Shown here one piece after another: positions 14,559 to 23,695 of a stretch of 37,745 nt of DNA (position 1 is the first letter of the stretch; each line of letters starts with the position of its first letter). A program made the translations under genes and the position numbers. The notes beneath the pieces were generated by a model. The model saw only the letters and a program-made list of their open reading frames with translations. It searched no databases and was not told where the DNA came from. The stretch spans positions 1-37,745 of the forward strand of contig CAKQYU010000015.1 of the NCBI GenBank assembly GCA_934293575.1, read 5' to 3'. The DNA is from an uncultured Lachnospiraceae bacterium. GTDB taxonomy: Bacteria > Bacillota > Clostridia > Lachnospirales > Lachnospiraceae.

Positions 14559-15260
14559 ATGTATTTAGAAGTCAGCGATATAAAGAAAAGTTACGGTTCC
14601 GGTGACAGTTATAACCAGGTACTAAAAGGTATTACAACAGGTGTGGAAAAGGGACAGATGTGTGTCATACAGGGAACCAGTGGTTCCGGTAAATCAACAT
14701 TTTTAAATTGTATCGGTGGACTGGATTTTGTAGATTCCGGTTCGATTAAAGTGGACGGTAAGGAAGTTGTAGGATTAAAGACAGATGCACTGGCAGATTA
14801 CAGAAGAGATAATTTAGGTTTCATTTTCCAGTTTTATAATCTTGTTCCCAATCTGACAGTACGTGAAAATATAGAGGTATGTGAAGCAATATCGGATAAT
14901 CCGATGGATATGGATGAATTATTGGAGGTGTTGGGACTTACAAGACACCAGAATAAATTTCCTTCCCAATTGTCCGGCGGACAGCAGCAAAGATGTGCAA
15001 TTGCAAGAGCTTTGATTAAGAACCCAAAGTTGTTGCTTTGCGATGAGCCGACAGGAGCGTTAGATTCCAAGACATCAAGAGATATTCTGATTTTGTTGGA
15101 AGAAATTAATGAAAAATACGGAACGACCATGTTAATTGTTACCCATAATAATTCCATTAAAAATATGGTACATAAAGTTATTATTATTAAAGATGGTCAG
15201 ATTAGTAAGGATTACATAAACGAAACAAGAGTTGCAGCTAGAGAATTGGAGGATTTATAG
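14559..15260 (+). CDS. ABC transporter ATP-binding protein (MacB/LolD/SalX type)
   Basis: This 233-residue ATPase has Walker A GTSGSGKST (about 39-47), the Q-loop in FIFQFYNLVPNLTVREN, signature LSGGQQQRCAIARAL, Walker B LLLCDEPTGALD and the switch histidine in LIVTHNN. FQFYNLxPxLTxxEN and DEPTGALD are typical of the MacB/LolD/FtsE group that pairs with FtsX-type permeases. It starts behind GGGAGG. Its stop lies one base before the permease start, so the two genes are translationally coupled. Confidence 0.93.
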   Translation: MYLEVSDIKKSYGSGDSYNQVLKGITTGVEKGQMCVIQGTSGSGKSTFLNCIGGLDFVDSGSIKVDGKEVVGLKTDALADYRRDNLGFIFQFYNLVPNLTVRENIEVCEAISDNPMDMDELLEVLGLTRHQNKFPSQLSGGQQQRCAIARALIKNPKLLLCDEPTGALDSKTSRDILILLEEINEKYGTTMLIVTHNNSIKNMVHKVIIIKDGQISKDYINETRVAARELEDL

Positions 15261-15261
15261 A

Positions 15262-17808
15262 GTGAATAAGGTACTAAGAAAAAGAGTCTTCCGGGAATTT
15301 AAGAAAAATCTGTTTCGTTATGTTGCCCTGATGGTACTTATTATGGCATCCATGTATCTGGTAATCAGTATGGTTGGTGCTGCGGAAGTAATCATAGACG
15401 GAAGTGCCGTATATGAGGAAGAAGACAAACTGGAGGATGGATTTTTTATCACTTTTACAAAATTATCCGAAACAGAGAAAAAGAAAATTGAGTCTAAGGA
15501 TGTGGAATTGGAGGAACATTTCAGTATTGATATTCCGGTTGAGGATTCCTCTATTTTAAGAGCCTTTGTTGTGCGTGAAAAGATTGATTTACTGCATTTA
15601 GAGTGTGGAACGCTTCCCAAGAAGGACAATCAGGTTGTATTGGAAAAAAGATACTGTGAAACAAAGGGATATGAATTAAAGGACAGTATTAAGATTGCGG
15701 ATAAAGATTATCAGATTGTCGGTATTTGCAGTACACCGGATTACAACAGTCCGTTAAAGGAGATTTCCGATACCAGTGTAAACAGTGACGGATTCGGAAC
15801 CGCATTTTTCATAAAGGATGAATATGAACGGTTGGTAGAAGAAGGAGCCGGTTATAAAGCAGAGGAATATCTTTATGCATATAAGAATAACGGAAGCTTA
15901 AGTGACAATGGTCTGGTTGAAATGATTCGTGATTTTGATTTTGATGCTTCTTTGGTAGAAGATGAGGATTTTCAAAATTACTGGAAACATACAGGCGGAA
16001 AAGTTGACGAAATTAAAGATGGATTACAGGATTTAGAGGATGGAGCAAAGTCTTTAAACAAAGGTCTGAATACCATCGATAAAAGTGTCAGCCTGGCAGC
16101 ACAAAGACAGGATGGCCTTGCAGCTTTATCCGAAGCAATCGGAAGTGCAAATGATGGAAGCAAAGAACTGTTAGACGGTATTGAGGAAATGTCTACACAG
16201 GCAAGTGATATAATTGATGAATATATGTCAGGAAGTATTGCAAATTTAAGTTCATTTGTGAAAGCGGCAGATAATCCGAGAGTTGATGCTGCTGCCGGAG
16301 ACGTGGAACTAAATAAAACAGCAGGTCTGGTTTCCGGTATTATACTGATGGTATTATTTACTTATGTAATATCCGTATTTATTACCAATATGATTAATGA
16401 AGAAAGCAGTATCATTGGTGCGTTGTATGCATTAGGTGCAAAGCGGAAGGATATTCTGGCACATTATCTGACACTTCCGGTTATTGTCTGTTTTGCAGCC
16501 GGTGTGCTTGGAACGATACTTGCCGGTTCTCCATTCGGCGTTGCCAATCAGATGAAAGATTCCTACGCTTATTTTTCCCTTCCGGAAATCACACCAAGTA
16601 TCCGGGGTTATCTGCTCGTTTACGGTGTTGTTATGCCACCGGTTGTAGCAGCGATTGTAAATTATTTTATTATCCGTAAAAAATTGTCCCGCTCTGCATT
16701 GTCATTAATGAAAAATGAACAAAAGCAGGGACGTGTAAAAGGATTTCGTTTTCCTGCCAGCATGAAATTTAAGACAAAATTCCAGTTAAGACAGATGCTT
16801 AATGAAATCCGAACCTCGATTGCGGTTGTTCTTGGAATGTTAATCAGTCTGTTGTTGGTTATGCTGTCAATGAACATTATGGTAATGTGTACACATTACA
16901 GGGATAACAGTGTAGAGGATACACATTTTGAATATATGTACACAATCAAATATCCGGAAGAAAATGTTCCGAAGGGCGGCTATGAGGCGTACGCCAAAAC
17001 TTTAAAATCTCCTGAAATCTTTGGTTATACATTTGATACAACGGTTTTGGGTATTACATATGACAATCCGTTTTTTGAACTGGAATTTCCGACCAAGAAA
17101 AATGAAGTTGTGATATCAAGTGCAATGCAGACCAAATACAATTTAAAGGTTGGAGATACCGTTGTATTAACAGATGAAGAAACGGATAGGCTTTATACCT
17201 TTAAGGTAGGAGGTGTATCAAAATATGCCGGCGGAATGTTCTGTTTTATGAAGATTGATGATGCCAGAGAACTTTTCGGCGCGGATGATACGGAATATAA
17301 TGTAGTATTTTCGGATCATGAACTGGATATTCCGACAGGAATCCTTTATTCAACATTAACCAAACAGCAGGTTGCGGATAGTGCGGATATCTTTATTAAT
17401 ATGATGACAGGAATGATCAGTACCATTATGATTGTTTCTATTATGATATTTGCAGTGGTTATGTATCTGATGTTAGGTGTTATGATTAACCGTTCCGCAT
17501 TTAATATCTCTTTGATTAAAGTATTTGGTTATAAATCAAAGGATGTGAAAAAATTATATCTCAACGGAAATCTGTATGTAATTGCAATCGGTGCGTTAAT
17601 CTGTATTCCACTGGCAAAGAAAATTATGGATTCAATTTATCCGTATTTTGTAAGTAATCTTGCCTGTGATATCAATCTGTCATTTCCGGTATGGCTGTAT
17701 GCAGCGATTTATTTTGGTATCGTTCTACTTGCAATTGTTATGATACAGATTCTGGTTCGTAAGATAAATAAAATGGTTCCGGCTGATGTGTTAAAAAATA
17801 GAGAATAA
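15262..17808 (+). CDS. FtsX-type ABC transporter permease, long form
   Basis: This 848-residue protein starts at GTG 15262 behind TTGGAGG; a TTG in frame upstream lacks a site. One N-terminal helix (about 15-38) is followed by a large outside domain with a coiled-coil-like stretch of repeated small and acidic residues (about 250-330). Three helices of the first FtsX domain follow, then a second outside domain and the second FtsX domain with its last three helices. This two-FtsX plan is that of permeases exporting peptides or lipids or conferring peptide-antibiotic resistance. Substrate is unknown. It forms a transporter with the preceding ATPase. Confidence 0.88.
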   Translation: MNKVLRKRVFREFKKNLFRYVALMVLIMASMYLVISMVGAAEVIIDGSAVYEEEDKLEDGFFITFTKLSETEKKKIESKDVELEEHFSIDIPVEDSSILRAFVVREKIDLLHLECGTLPKKDNQVVLEKRYCETKGYELKDSIKIADKDYQIVGICSTPDYNSPLKEISDTSVNSDGFGTAFFIKDEYERLVEEGAGYKAEEYLYAYKNNGSLSDNGLVEMIRDFDFDASLVEDEDFQNYWKHTGGKVDEIKDGLQDLEDGAKSLNKGLNTIDKSVSLAAQRQDGLAALSEAIGSANDGSKELLDGIEEMSTQASDIIDEYMSGSIANLSSFVKAADNPRVDAAAGDVELNKTAGLVSGIILMVLFTYVISVFITNMINEESSIIGALYALGAKRKDILAHYLTLPVIVCFAAGVLGTILAGSPFGVANQMKDSYAYFSLPEITPSIRGYLLVYGVVMPPVVAAIVNYFIIRKKLSRSALSLMKNEQKQGRVKGFRFPASMKFKTKFQLRQMLNEIRTSIAVVLGMLISLLLVMLSMNIMVMCTHYRDNSVEDTHFEYMYTIKYPEENVPKGGYEAYAKTLKSPEIFGYTFDTTVLGITYDNPFFELEFPTKKNEVVISSAMQTKYNLKVGDTVVLTDEETDRLYTFKVGGVSKYAGGMFCFMKIDDARELFGADDTEYNVVFSDHELDIPTGILYSTLTKQQVADSADIFINMMTGMISTIMIVSIMIFAVVMYLMLGVMINRSAFNISLIKVFGYKSKDVKKLYLNGNLYVIAIGALICIPLAKKIMDSIYPYFVSNLACDINLSFPVWLYAAIYFGIVLLAIVMIQILVRKINKMVPADVLKNRE

Positions 17809-17810
17809 AA

Positions 17811-17838
17811 TTGAAAATTTAAAAAATTGTGCTAAAAT
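17811..17838 (+). promoter_or_regulatory. Promoter of the small membrane protein gene
   Basis: TTGAAA (17811-17816), a 16-base spacer and TAAAAT (17833-17838) preceded by TGTGC form an extended -10 promoter. No Fur-type inverted repeat is visible in the 60 bases before the gene. Confidence 0.6.
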
Positions 17839-17870
17839 AAGTTAAGAAAAATGAAAAAGGAGGCCGAATC

Positions 17871-18173
17871 ATGAATTTAAAGAAAATAGGATTATTTGCT
17901 GGCGGTGTATTATTTGGTACAGCAGGCGTGTCTATCTTAACAAGTAAGGATGCCAAGAAAATATATACAGGATGTACAGCAGCTGTTTTAAGAGGCAAAG
18001 ACAGTGTAATGAAAACTGTTACAGCGGTAAGGGAAAACTGCGGAGATATCTATGAGGATGCCTTAGATATGAATGAGAAACGGTATGAAAGGGATGCACA
18101 GCTTGAATTGGAAAAAGCAAAAGCAATTGTAGCAATGCATGAGGAAGAAGCCAATCATACGGAAGAAGCCTAA
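17871..18173 (+). CDS. Small membrane-anchored protein with acidic tail (DUF6110-like)
   Basis: This 100-residue protein starts behind AAGGAGG. A glycine-rich hydrophobic N-terminus (IGLFAGGVLFGTAGVSIL) is followed by SKDAKK, a helical middle part and a C-terminal third rich in Glu (ELEKAKAIVAMHEEEANHTEE). The plan recalls YtxH-like proteins, and from memory it fits DUF6110, a clostridial family found beside P1B-type ATPases. It lies just before such an ATPase with a hairpin terminator in between, so it is likely made in excess over the pump. It may organise membrane or metal around the ATPase, as small Fez proteins do in ferrosomes (hypothesis). Confidence 0.7.
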   Translation: MNLKKIGLFAGGVLFGTAGVSILTSKDAKKIYTGCTAAVLRGKDSVMKTVTAVRENCGDIYEDALDMNEKRYERDAQLELEKAKAIVAMHEEEANHTEEA

Positions 18174-18189
18174 AACAAATAAAAGCAGG

Positions 18190-18222
18190 AAAAAGGACAT
18201 GGTTTGGATGTCCTTTTTCTTA
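18190..18222 (+). terminator. Terminator/attenuator between the small protein and the P-type ATPase
   Basis: A perfect 11-bp stem (AAAAAGGACAT/ATGTCCTTTTT, loop GGTTTGG) is followed by CTTAC. The short U run suggests partial read-through into the ATPase gene, whose start lies 22 bases on. Confidence 0.75.
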
Positions 18223-18243
18223 CTTATATAAGGAGATGTACGG

Positions 18244-20355
18244 ATGAAGTGTATTGTATTACATGAATCTAGCAGAAAAATGAGAATAAAGGTACCACAG
18301 CTTCGAATGTCGCTGCGGGAAGCCGATATCATCGAATATTATTTGCGTTCTCTTACTCAGGTGAGGGATGTATGTGTATATGACCGGACACAGGATGTTG
18401 TAATTACATTTGAAAACTCAACCGAGCTTGGAAAATCACAGGTAGTGGAAGCTTTCGAACAATTCAGCTATCAGGATGAGAAGATTACCGCACTTGTTCC
18501 GGAAGAAACCGGAAGGGCAATGAACCGGATGTACGAGGAAAAACTTGTTTACAAGATAGGCGGAAGAATCATCCGCAATCTGTTTTTCCCACCGGTTATA
18601 AGGAATGTATTATGTGTAGCAAAGAGTATTCCTTATATTGTAAAAGGAATCGGTAGTCTGATACATTCCGGACTGGAGGTTGAAGTGTTGGATGCAACCG
18701 CAATTACAGCTTCCATTTTAAGAAAAGATTATGCAACCGCATCTTCGGTTATGTTCCTGCTTACAATTGGAGAAATATTGGAAGAATGGACAAGGAAGAA
18801 GTCTGTGTGCGATCTTGCTAAGGCAATGTGTCTGGATGTCGATAAAGTCTGGGTACAAAGCGAAGACGGAGAAGTATTGGTTGATGTAAGAAATGTAAAG
18901 GTTGGGGATCATATCATTTTACGAAATTCCAATCTGATTCCATTAGACGGAGTAGTATTAGAGGGGGAAATGACAGTCAACCAGTCCACGATGACAGGAG
19001 AGGCAGAACCGGTTATCAAATCCGTTGGTGCCTATGTGTATGCCGGTACGGTTGTGGAAGAAGGCGAATGTATCGTAGAGGTTAAGAAATCTTCCGGACA
19101 GGGCAAGTATGACCAGATTGTAAAGATGATTGAAAGCTCCGAAAAACTCAAATCGGAAACGGAAACCAAAGCATACAATTTAGCTGACCGGTTGGTACCG
19201 TATAGTTTTGTCGGTGCTGCAACAACTTATTTATTGACACGGAATGTAAATAAAGCAATGTCATTTATGATGGTTGATTTTTCGTGTGCAATGAAACTGT
19301 CTATGCCGCTAGCGGTATTATCTGCTATCCGGGAAGCCAGAGAACGGAAAATTTCCGTAAAGGGCGGAAAGTTTATGGAAGCGGTAGCCAATGCAGATAC
19401 AATCGTATTTGATAAGACCGGAACCTTAACACATGCGACACCGACATTGATGGATGTGGTAGCTTTTGAAAATCGCAATCCGGATGAAATGTTGCGGGTG
19501 GCTGCCTGCTTAGAAGAACATTATCCGCATTCGGTAGCCAATGCAATTGTAAAGGGTGCAATGGATAAGGGATTAGACCATGAGGAATTGCATTCCAAAG
19601 TCAAATATATTGTTGCACATGGTGTGAGCAGTACGGTGAATGATGAAAAGGTAGTAATTGGAAGCTATCATTTTGTTATGGAGGATGAAGGCTGTATCAT
19701 TCCGGAGGATGAGGCATGGAAATTAAAGAATATTAAGACGGAATATTCCCGGATATTTATGGGAATCGGCGGAAGACTGGCAGCGGTTTTATGTATATTT
19801 GACCCATTGCGGGAAGATGCAAATGAAGTAATTGACCGGTTGCATGCACTTGGTATTCAGAAGATATGTATGATGACAGGTGATAATAAGATAACGGCGC
19901 AGGCGGTTGCAAAGAGCCTTAATTTAGATGAGTTTTATGCGGAAGTTTTACCGGAGGATAAGGCAAACTTCATTAAAAAAGAACATGAACAGGGCAGGAT
20001 TGTGATTATGGTTGGTGATGGTGTCAATGATACGCCGGCTATATCGGAGGCAGATGTTGGAATTGCGATTTCAGACGGGGCAGCTATTACCAAAGAGGTA
20101 GCCGATATCATGATTGCATCCGAGGACTTAAATCAATTGGTTATATTACGGCAGTTAAGCCAGAAATTGCAAAAGAGAATCCATGGAAATTACCGCTTTA
20201 TTCTTACCTTTAATTCCGCATTGATTACTATGGGAATTCTTGGTGTACTGCCACCGGCATTATCGGCTGTTTTACACAATGGTTCCACCATTTATACCGG
20301 ATTAAAGAGTACAACGAGTTTGTTGGAATCGGAACAAAATAACAGTCGTTTATAG
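18244..20355 (+). CDS. Heavy-metal P1B-type ATPase lacking the CPx motif (P1B-6-like)
   Basis: This 703-residue protein has an N-terminal domain (about 1-80) folded like a heavy-metal-associated domain but without CxxC. It has the actuator motif TGEAEP (about 251), phosphorylation site D390 in DKTGTLT, EEHYPHSVANAIV in place of the usual SEHPxAxAI, and GDGVNDTPAISEADVGIAI. The membrane metal site, normally C-P-C, reads F346-S347-C348-A-M-K. The P1B fold is clear but the metal is not a classic Cu or Zn case. SCA-type P1B-6 ATPases include FezB of ferrosomes, where iron is stored in membrane granules. A ferrosome role is a hypothesis from this motif and the small partner gene. Confidence 0.88.
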   Translation: MKCIVLHESSRKMRIKVPQLRMSLREADIIEYYLRSLTQVRDVCVYDRTQDVVITFENSTELGKSQVVEAFEQFSYQDEKITALVPEETGRAMNRMYEEKLVYKIGGRIIRNLFFPPVIRNVLCVAKSIPYIVKGIGSLIHSGLEVEVLDATAITASILRKDYATASSVMFLLTIGEILEEWTRKKSVCDLAKAMCLDVDKVWVQSEDGEVLVDVRNVKVGDHIILRNSNLIPLDGVVLEGEMTVNQSTMTGEAEPVIKSVGAYVYAGTVVEEGECIVEVKKSSGQGKYDQIVKMIESSEKLKSETETKAYNLADRLVPYSFVGAATTYLLTRNVNKAMSFMMVDFSCAMKLSMPLAVLSAIREARERKISVKGGKFMEAVANADTIVFDKTGTLTHATPTLMDVVAFENRNPDEMLRVAACLEEHYPHSVANAIVKGAMDKGLDHEELHSKVKYIVAHGVSSTVNDEKVVIGSYHFVMEDEGCIIPEDEAWKLKNIKTEYSRIFMGIGGRLAAVLCIFDPLREDANEVIDRLHALGIQKICMMTGDNKITAQAVAKSLNLDEFYAEVLPEDKANFIKKEHEQGRIVIMVGDGVNDTPAISEADVGIAISDGAAITKEVADIMIASEDLNQLVILRQLSQKLQKRIHGNYRFILTFNSALITMGILGVLPPALSAVLHNGSTIYTGLKSTTSLLESEQNNSRL

Positions 20356-20364
20356 AAAAATAGG

Positions 20365-20405
20365 AAGACGCTTGCAAATAGGATAGTTTGCAGCGTCTTT
20401 TTTTG
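20365..20405 (+). terminator. Terminator after the P-type ATPase
   Basis: The stem AAGACGCTTGCAAA/TTTGCAGCGTCTT has one bulged T, a seven-base loop and seven T residues. Confidence 0.88.
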
Positions 20406-20492
20406 TCACATTTTAAAAAACAGATTCGTTATATATGGTGTAAGGACAAACATGTGAATCCGACCAAAGCAATCTGCATAGGAGGTGATGAT

Positions 20493-21050
20493 TTGAGTAA
20501 ACAGAATAAAGTTCATTTTTTGGAAAAATGTTACAGACAATACGAAGCAAAGATGTACTATATTGCCTATGCTGTATTGAAAGATGTACAACAGGCGGAG
20601 GATGCCGTTCAGAATGTTTTTCTCACAATTATGAAGAAAGAGATTTATTTTGAGGATGTAACATCGGATGATTGTAAGCGTTATATGATGCGTGCGGTTA
20701 AGAATGCAGCAATTGATCAATACAGAAAAAATCAGCGGGAACAGGAACACATGTATTTAGCGGATGATGAATGTTTTTTGATATTTGAGGATCCGGACTG
20801 GAATCGGAAAGACAATGATTTTCAAAAAGAGTCGGAACTGGATGAGCTATTACGAAGTATTCCGCAAAAATATGCAAATGTAATTTATTATCGTGTTGTA
20901 GAAGAATTATCCGTAAAAGAAACAGCGGATAAATTAAAGATAAGTGAAGCAAATGTTCGGAAAAGATACGAGAGGGCAAAGAAGCTTTTGCAAAAGCAAG
21001 GGAAAGGTGGAATGAAATATGGAAAAAGACAATATTTATACAATGGATGA
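20493..21050 (+). CDS. ECF-type sigma-70 family RNA polymerase sigma factor
   Basis: This 185-residue protein starts at TTG 20493, where ATAGGAGGTGATGA (20478-20491) gives a near-perfect binding site; longer frames upstream lack one. Region 2 is CYRQYEAKMYYIAYAVLKD then QAEDAVQNVFLTI. Region 4 is LRSIPQKYANVIYYRVVEE then ETADKLKISEANVRKRYERAKKLL. There is no region 1 or 3, as in ECF sigma factors. The next gene overlaps it by 32 bases and encodes a membrane anti-sigma-like protein, so the pair forms a sensing unit for an unknown envelope signal. Confidence 0.9.
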   Translation: MSKQNKVHFLEKCYRQYEAKMYYIAYAVLKDVQQAEDAVQNVFLTIMKKEIYFEDVTSDDCKRYMMRAVKNAAIDQYRKNQREQEHMYLADDECFLIFEDPDWNRKDNDFQKESELDELLRSIPQKYANVIYYRVVEELSVKETADKLKISEANVRKRYERAKKLLQKQGKGGMKYGKRQYLYNG

Positions 21051-22191
21051 ATTGATAGAAGCCGCAGCAAAGGAATTTGATGAAACAAATCCGGAACATG
21101 TATTTTCGAATGAATACAAAAAACAGAAAAAAGAGATTTTGCAGGCCTATCGCAAAAGACAATATGTGAAAACATATAAGCGATATGCGTTGACTGCAGC
21201 TGCGGCACTTGCTGTGCTTGTCGGAACGCCGATTGCGGTAAATGCGGCAACAAACGGAGAGTTATTTAACCGAATCTGGGGAAATGAGGGAAAGGCGAAT
21301 GTAGCTTCCCATCAGGAGAAAATATATGAAGAGGAAAAGGACAGCTCTTATGTCGTTACCTATCCGGAACGTGATTATGTAAAGACGGACGAGGAAACCG
21401 GTAATAAACTGATTGGAGATAAGGTTTCTTATGTAAACCGCGAGGTGGATTTGGACGGAACCAAATTAACAATACAGTCCGTGGTAAGAGATGAAAATAC
21501 AGCGGTTGTTGAATTCACCATGGAAAATCCGGATGGAATAGATAAGGTAATGAATTACAGTCAGCTTGATAATGAAGCCAAAGGCGCCATGGTATCCGAT
21601 GATGCAACATTTTCGTTCCTGTTTCAAAATACAGGCGGAAGTATTTATGTTGATTTAGAAAGGTCAACGGAACAGACCTTATATTGTTATGATTATCTGA
21701 CCTTTGATGAGGATATGGATCAATTACAGTTGGAAACCTGTATTTATCCATGTAAGAGGTCCGAGCTGTATTACGAAGGAATGACGCAGGAACAGATGGA
21801 TGAAATTGCGGCAAACACGAAAGAATCTGTGATTACAATTGATTTGCCGCAGGCATTGGAAACGGAAACCTTTACCTGTGACGGAAACGGAAGTATTGAA
21901 ATTTCTCCAATCGGAATGAAGCTTGACTGTGCAAACGGTCTTGGACTGAGTGGGGCTGAAGCAAATGATCCCGGAAATATTTATTTTATACGGATAACCT
22001 ACCAAAACGGTGATGAATATATCGTATGGGATAGAGAAAGTGAACGAAACAATCATCATCCGGAAACGGAAATCGATAATTCCAGCTATGCCTGTGGATA
22101 TGAGGATGGCTTGAAGGTTGATTTCAACCGGTTGGTGGATATGGAACAGGTTGCATCCATTACCGTGAATACAACAACATATGTCAGATAA
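21019..22191 (+). CDS. DUF4179-type membrane protein, probable anti-sigma factor
   Basis: This 390-residue protein starts at ATG 21019 behind GGTGGA, inside the sigma gene. A cytoplasmic N-terminus of about 53 residues (probable sigma-binding part) is followed by one membrane helix (about 54-74, YALTAAAALAVLVGTPIAV) and a long outside domain beginning NGELFNRIWG, typical of DUF4179. A second outside portion carries strand-rich sequence to the end. Family and gene order support an RsiV-like role: it holds the sigma factor at the membrane until an outside signal arrives. Signal is unknown. Confidence 0.82.
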   Translation: MEKDNIYTMDELIEAAAKEFDETNPEHVFSNEYKKQKKEILQAYRKRQYVKTYKRYALTAAAALAVLVGTPIAVNAATNGELFNRIWGNEGKANVASHQEKIYEEEKDSSYVVTYPERDYVKTDEETGNKLIGDKVSYVNREVDLDGTKLTIQSVVRDENTAVVEFTMENPDGIDKVMNYSQLDNEAKGAMVSDDATFSFLFQNTGGSIYVDLERSTEQTLYCYDYLTFDEDMDQLQLETCIYPCKRSELYYEGMTQEQMDEIAANTKESVITIDLPQALETETFTCDGNGSIEISPIGMKLDCANGLGLSGAEANDPGNIYFIRITYQNGDEYIVWDRESERNNHHPETEIDNSSYACGYEDGLKVDFNRLVDMEQVASITVNTTTYVR

Positions 22192-22218
22192 GGCGGATAG
22201 ATTTTCTCCCAAACAAAA

Positions 22219-22258
22219 GGGCACGGCACTAAGAAATTAGTGCGGTGCCCCTTTTTTT
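22219..22258 (+). terminator. Terminator after the sigma/anti-sigma pair
   Basis: GGGCACGGCACTAA and TTAGTGCGGTGCCC form a 14-bp stem with one mismatch and a GAAA tetraloop, followed by seven T residues. Confidence 0.92.
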
Positions 22259-22357
22259 ATAAAATACTGCATACTTGCTGAATGACTGAGAATGGATTAT
22301 TATATATACGAGGAAAAAAGAAGGCAGAAATTGTGTCTGTGTAATAAAGGAGTAAAA

Positions 22358-23212
22358 ATGATTCAGGAATTACACAATAAAAAATTGGATAATCAATATA
22401 AAAATACGGTTCCGGATAAAAACAGCGTGATATTGATGTATCGGAACAAAGAAATATTGGTAAAACAGGGTGGAGAAGATTTGGGTTATCCCCGATATGA
22501 GGAATTTAATTTTGCAAAGACGGGAAACGGAGAACGTCCATCCATTCGATATGGATTTTCCATTGGCGGGGAATCCTATTTTTTATTGGATGGTCTGTTT
22601 TATAAAAATGTGCCGGAAACTTATACCTATATTCCTTTACATGAGATTCGAAAGTATCCGTCCAAAGACCTTGTTTTTGCCGGGGCAACCGGATGGCATT
22701 TAGCACTATGGTATCGTCATAACCGGTTTTGTGGTGTATGCGGCACGAAAATGATACCGGATGAAAAATTGCGGATGATGAAATGTCCGGATTGTGGGAA
22801 TATGGTATTTCCAAAGATTCAGCCTGCGGTAATTGTCGGCGTGTGTGACAAAAACCGGCTGCTTATGACACGATATGCGGGGCGGACTTATAAAAAATAT
22901 GCGTTAATTGCCGGATTTACGGAAATCGGAGAATCTGTTGAGGAAACAGTTGTAAGAGAGGTATTCGAAGAAACGGGATTGAGAGTGAAAAACATCACTT
23001 ATTATAACAGCCAGCCATGGGGATTTGACGGAGATTTGTTGATGGGATATTTTTGTGAAGTGGACGGAAGTACACAAATCCATATGGATGATTCGGAACT
23101 TTCGGCGGCAGACTGGGTTAAAAGGCAGGATATCCCGTATTATGACGAGGATTTAAGTCTGACCGGGGATATGATGAATTATTTCCGAAGCAGAGGAGAA
23201 CAAACAAAATGA
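22358..23212 (+). CDS. nudC: NUDIX hydrolase, NADH pyrophosphatase (NudC) type
   Basis: This 284-residue protein starts at ATG 22358 behind AAAGGAG; an earlier ATG lacks a site. The NudC plan is intact: an N-terminal domain, a zinc ribbon (FCGVCGTKM, then KCPDCGNM, about 147-170) and the Nudix box GFTEIGESVEETVVREVFEETG. The NADH-pyrophosphatase motif SQPWxFPxS appears as SQPWGFDGD, keeping SQPW but losing the proline and serine. NudC cleaves NAD(H), or decaps NAD-RNA, to NMN(H) and AMP. It overlaps the thioesterase gene by ATGA, so the two are coupled. Confidence 0.86.
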   Translation: MIQELHNKKLDNQYKNTVPDKNSVILMYRNKEILVKQGGEDLGYPRYEEFNFAKTGNGERPSIRYGFSIGGESYFLLDGLFYKNVPETYTYIPLHEIRKYPSKDLVFAGATGWHLALWYRHNRFCGVCGTKMIPDEKLRMMKCPDCGNMVFPKIQPAVIVGVCDKNRLLMTRYAGRTYKKYALIAGFTEIGESVEETVVREVFEETGLRVKNITYYNSQPWGFDGDLLMGYFCEVDGSTQIHMDDSELSAADWVKRQDIPYYDEDLSLTGDMMNYFRSRGEQTK

Positions 23213-23628
23213 ATTACGAAATTTTAAAACAATATGTTGAAAACAATCAGGGATTTATTGAATTTTTGCCAATAAAAATAACAGACATTCAGTTAGGAAA
23301 AATCCGGGCAATATTGGAACCGGCTGGTACAAATGCCAATCCGAAGGGCGGTGTGCATGGTGGCTGTTTTTATGCGGTGGCGGATACGTTAGCGGGAACG
23401 ACAGCAATGACACACGGATATTATGTAACAACAGTATCGGGGCATATCCATTATTTAAAACCGGGTATTGCAACCGAGCCTTTATACATAGAGACACAGG
23501 AGATTCATGCGGGAAGACAGCTGATGACCTATGACGTGATATTCCGGAACGAAAAAAAGGAATGTGTGTGTAAGGCAACATTGGATTTTTATGTATTATC
23601 CGAAATTGAGGATTGGAAGAAGGAATAG
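23209..23628 (+). CDS. Hotdog-fold thioesterase (PaaI-like)
   Basis: This 139-residue single hotdog domain carries the PaaI/YigI-type motif ANPKGGVHGGCFYAVADTLAG, cited as HGGCFYAVADTLAG, where the Asp at the start of the helix is catalytic. VSGHIHYLKPG and CKATLDFYVL form later strands. Such enzymes hydrolyse acyl-CoA or aryl-acyl-CoA; the substrate here is unknown. The start overlaps the NUDIX stop. Confidence 0.87.
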   Translation: MNYEILKQYVENNQGFIEFLPIKITDIQLGKIRAILEPAGTNANPKGGVHGGCFYAVADTLAGTTAMTHGYYVTTVSGHIHYLKPGIATEPLYIETQEIHAGRQLMTYDVIFRNEKKECVCKATLDFYVLSEIEDWKKE

Positions 23629-23654
23629 ACAGATTCTGAAAAAAAAGGTATAAT
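23626..23654 (+). promoter_or_regulatory. Promoter of glgA
   Basis: TAGACA (23626-23631), a 17-base spacer and a perfect TATAAT (23649-23654). The -35 box overlaps the stop codon of the thioesterase gene. Confidence 0.75.
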
Positions 23655-23695
23655 AAATGCTATATTGTTGATTGGATAATTGGAGGGCGTTATTT

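Noticed and set aside
17811..17870. Fur box that would support an iron-regulated fez-type operon
   Set aside because: No 19-bp inverted repeat near the Fur consensus is visible in the leader.
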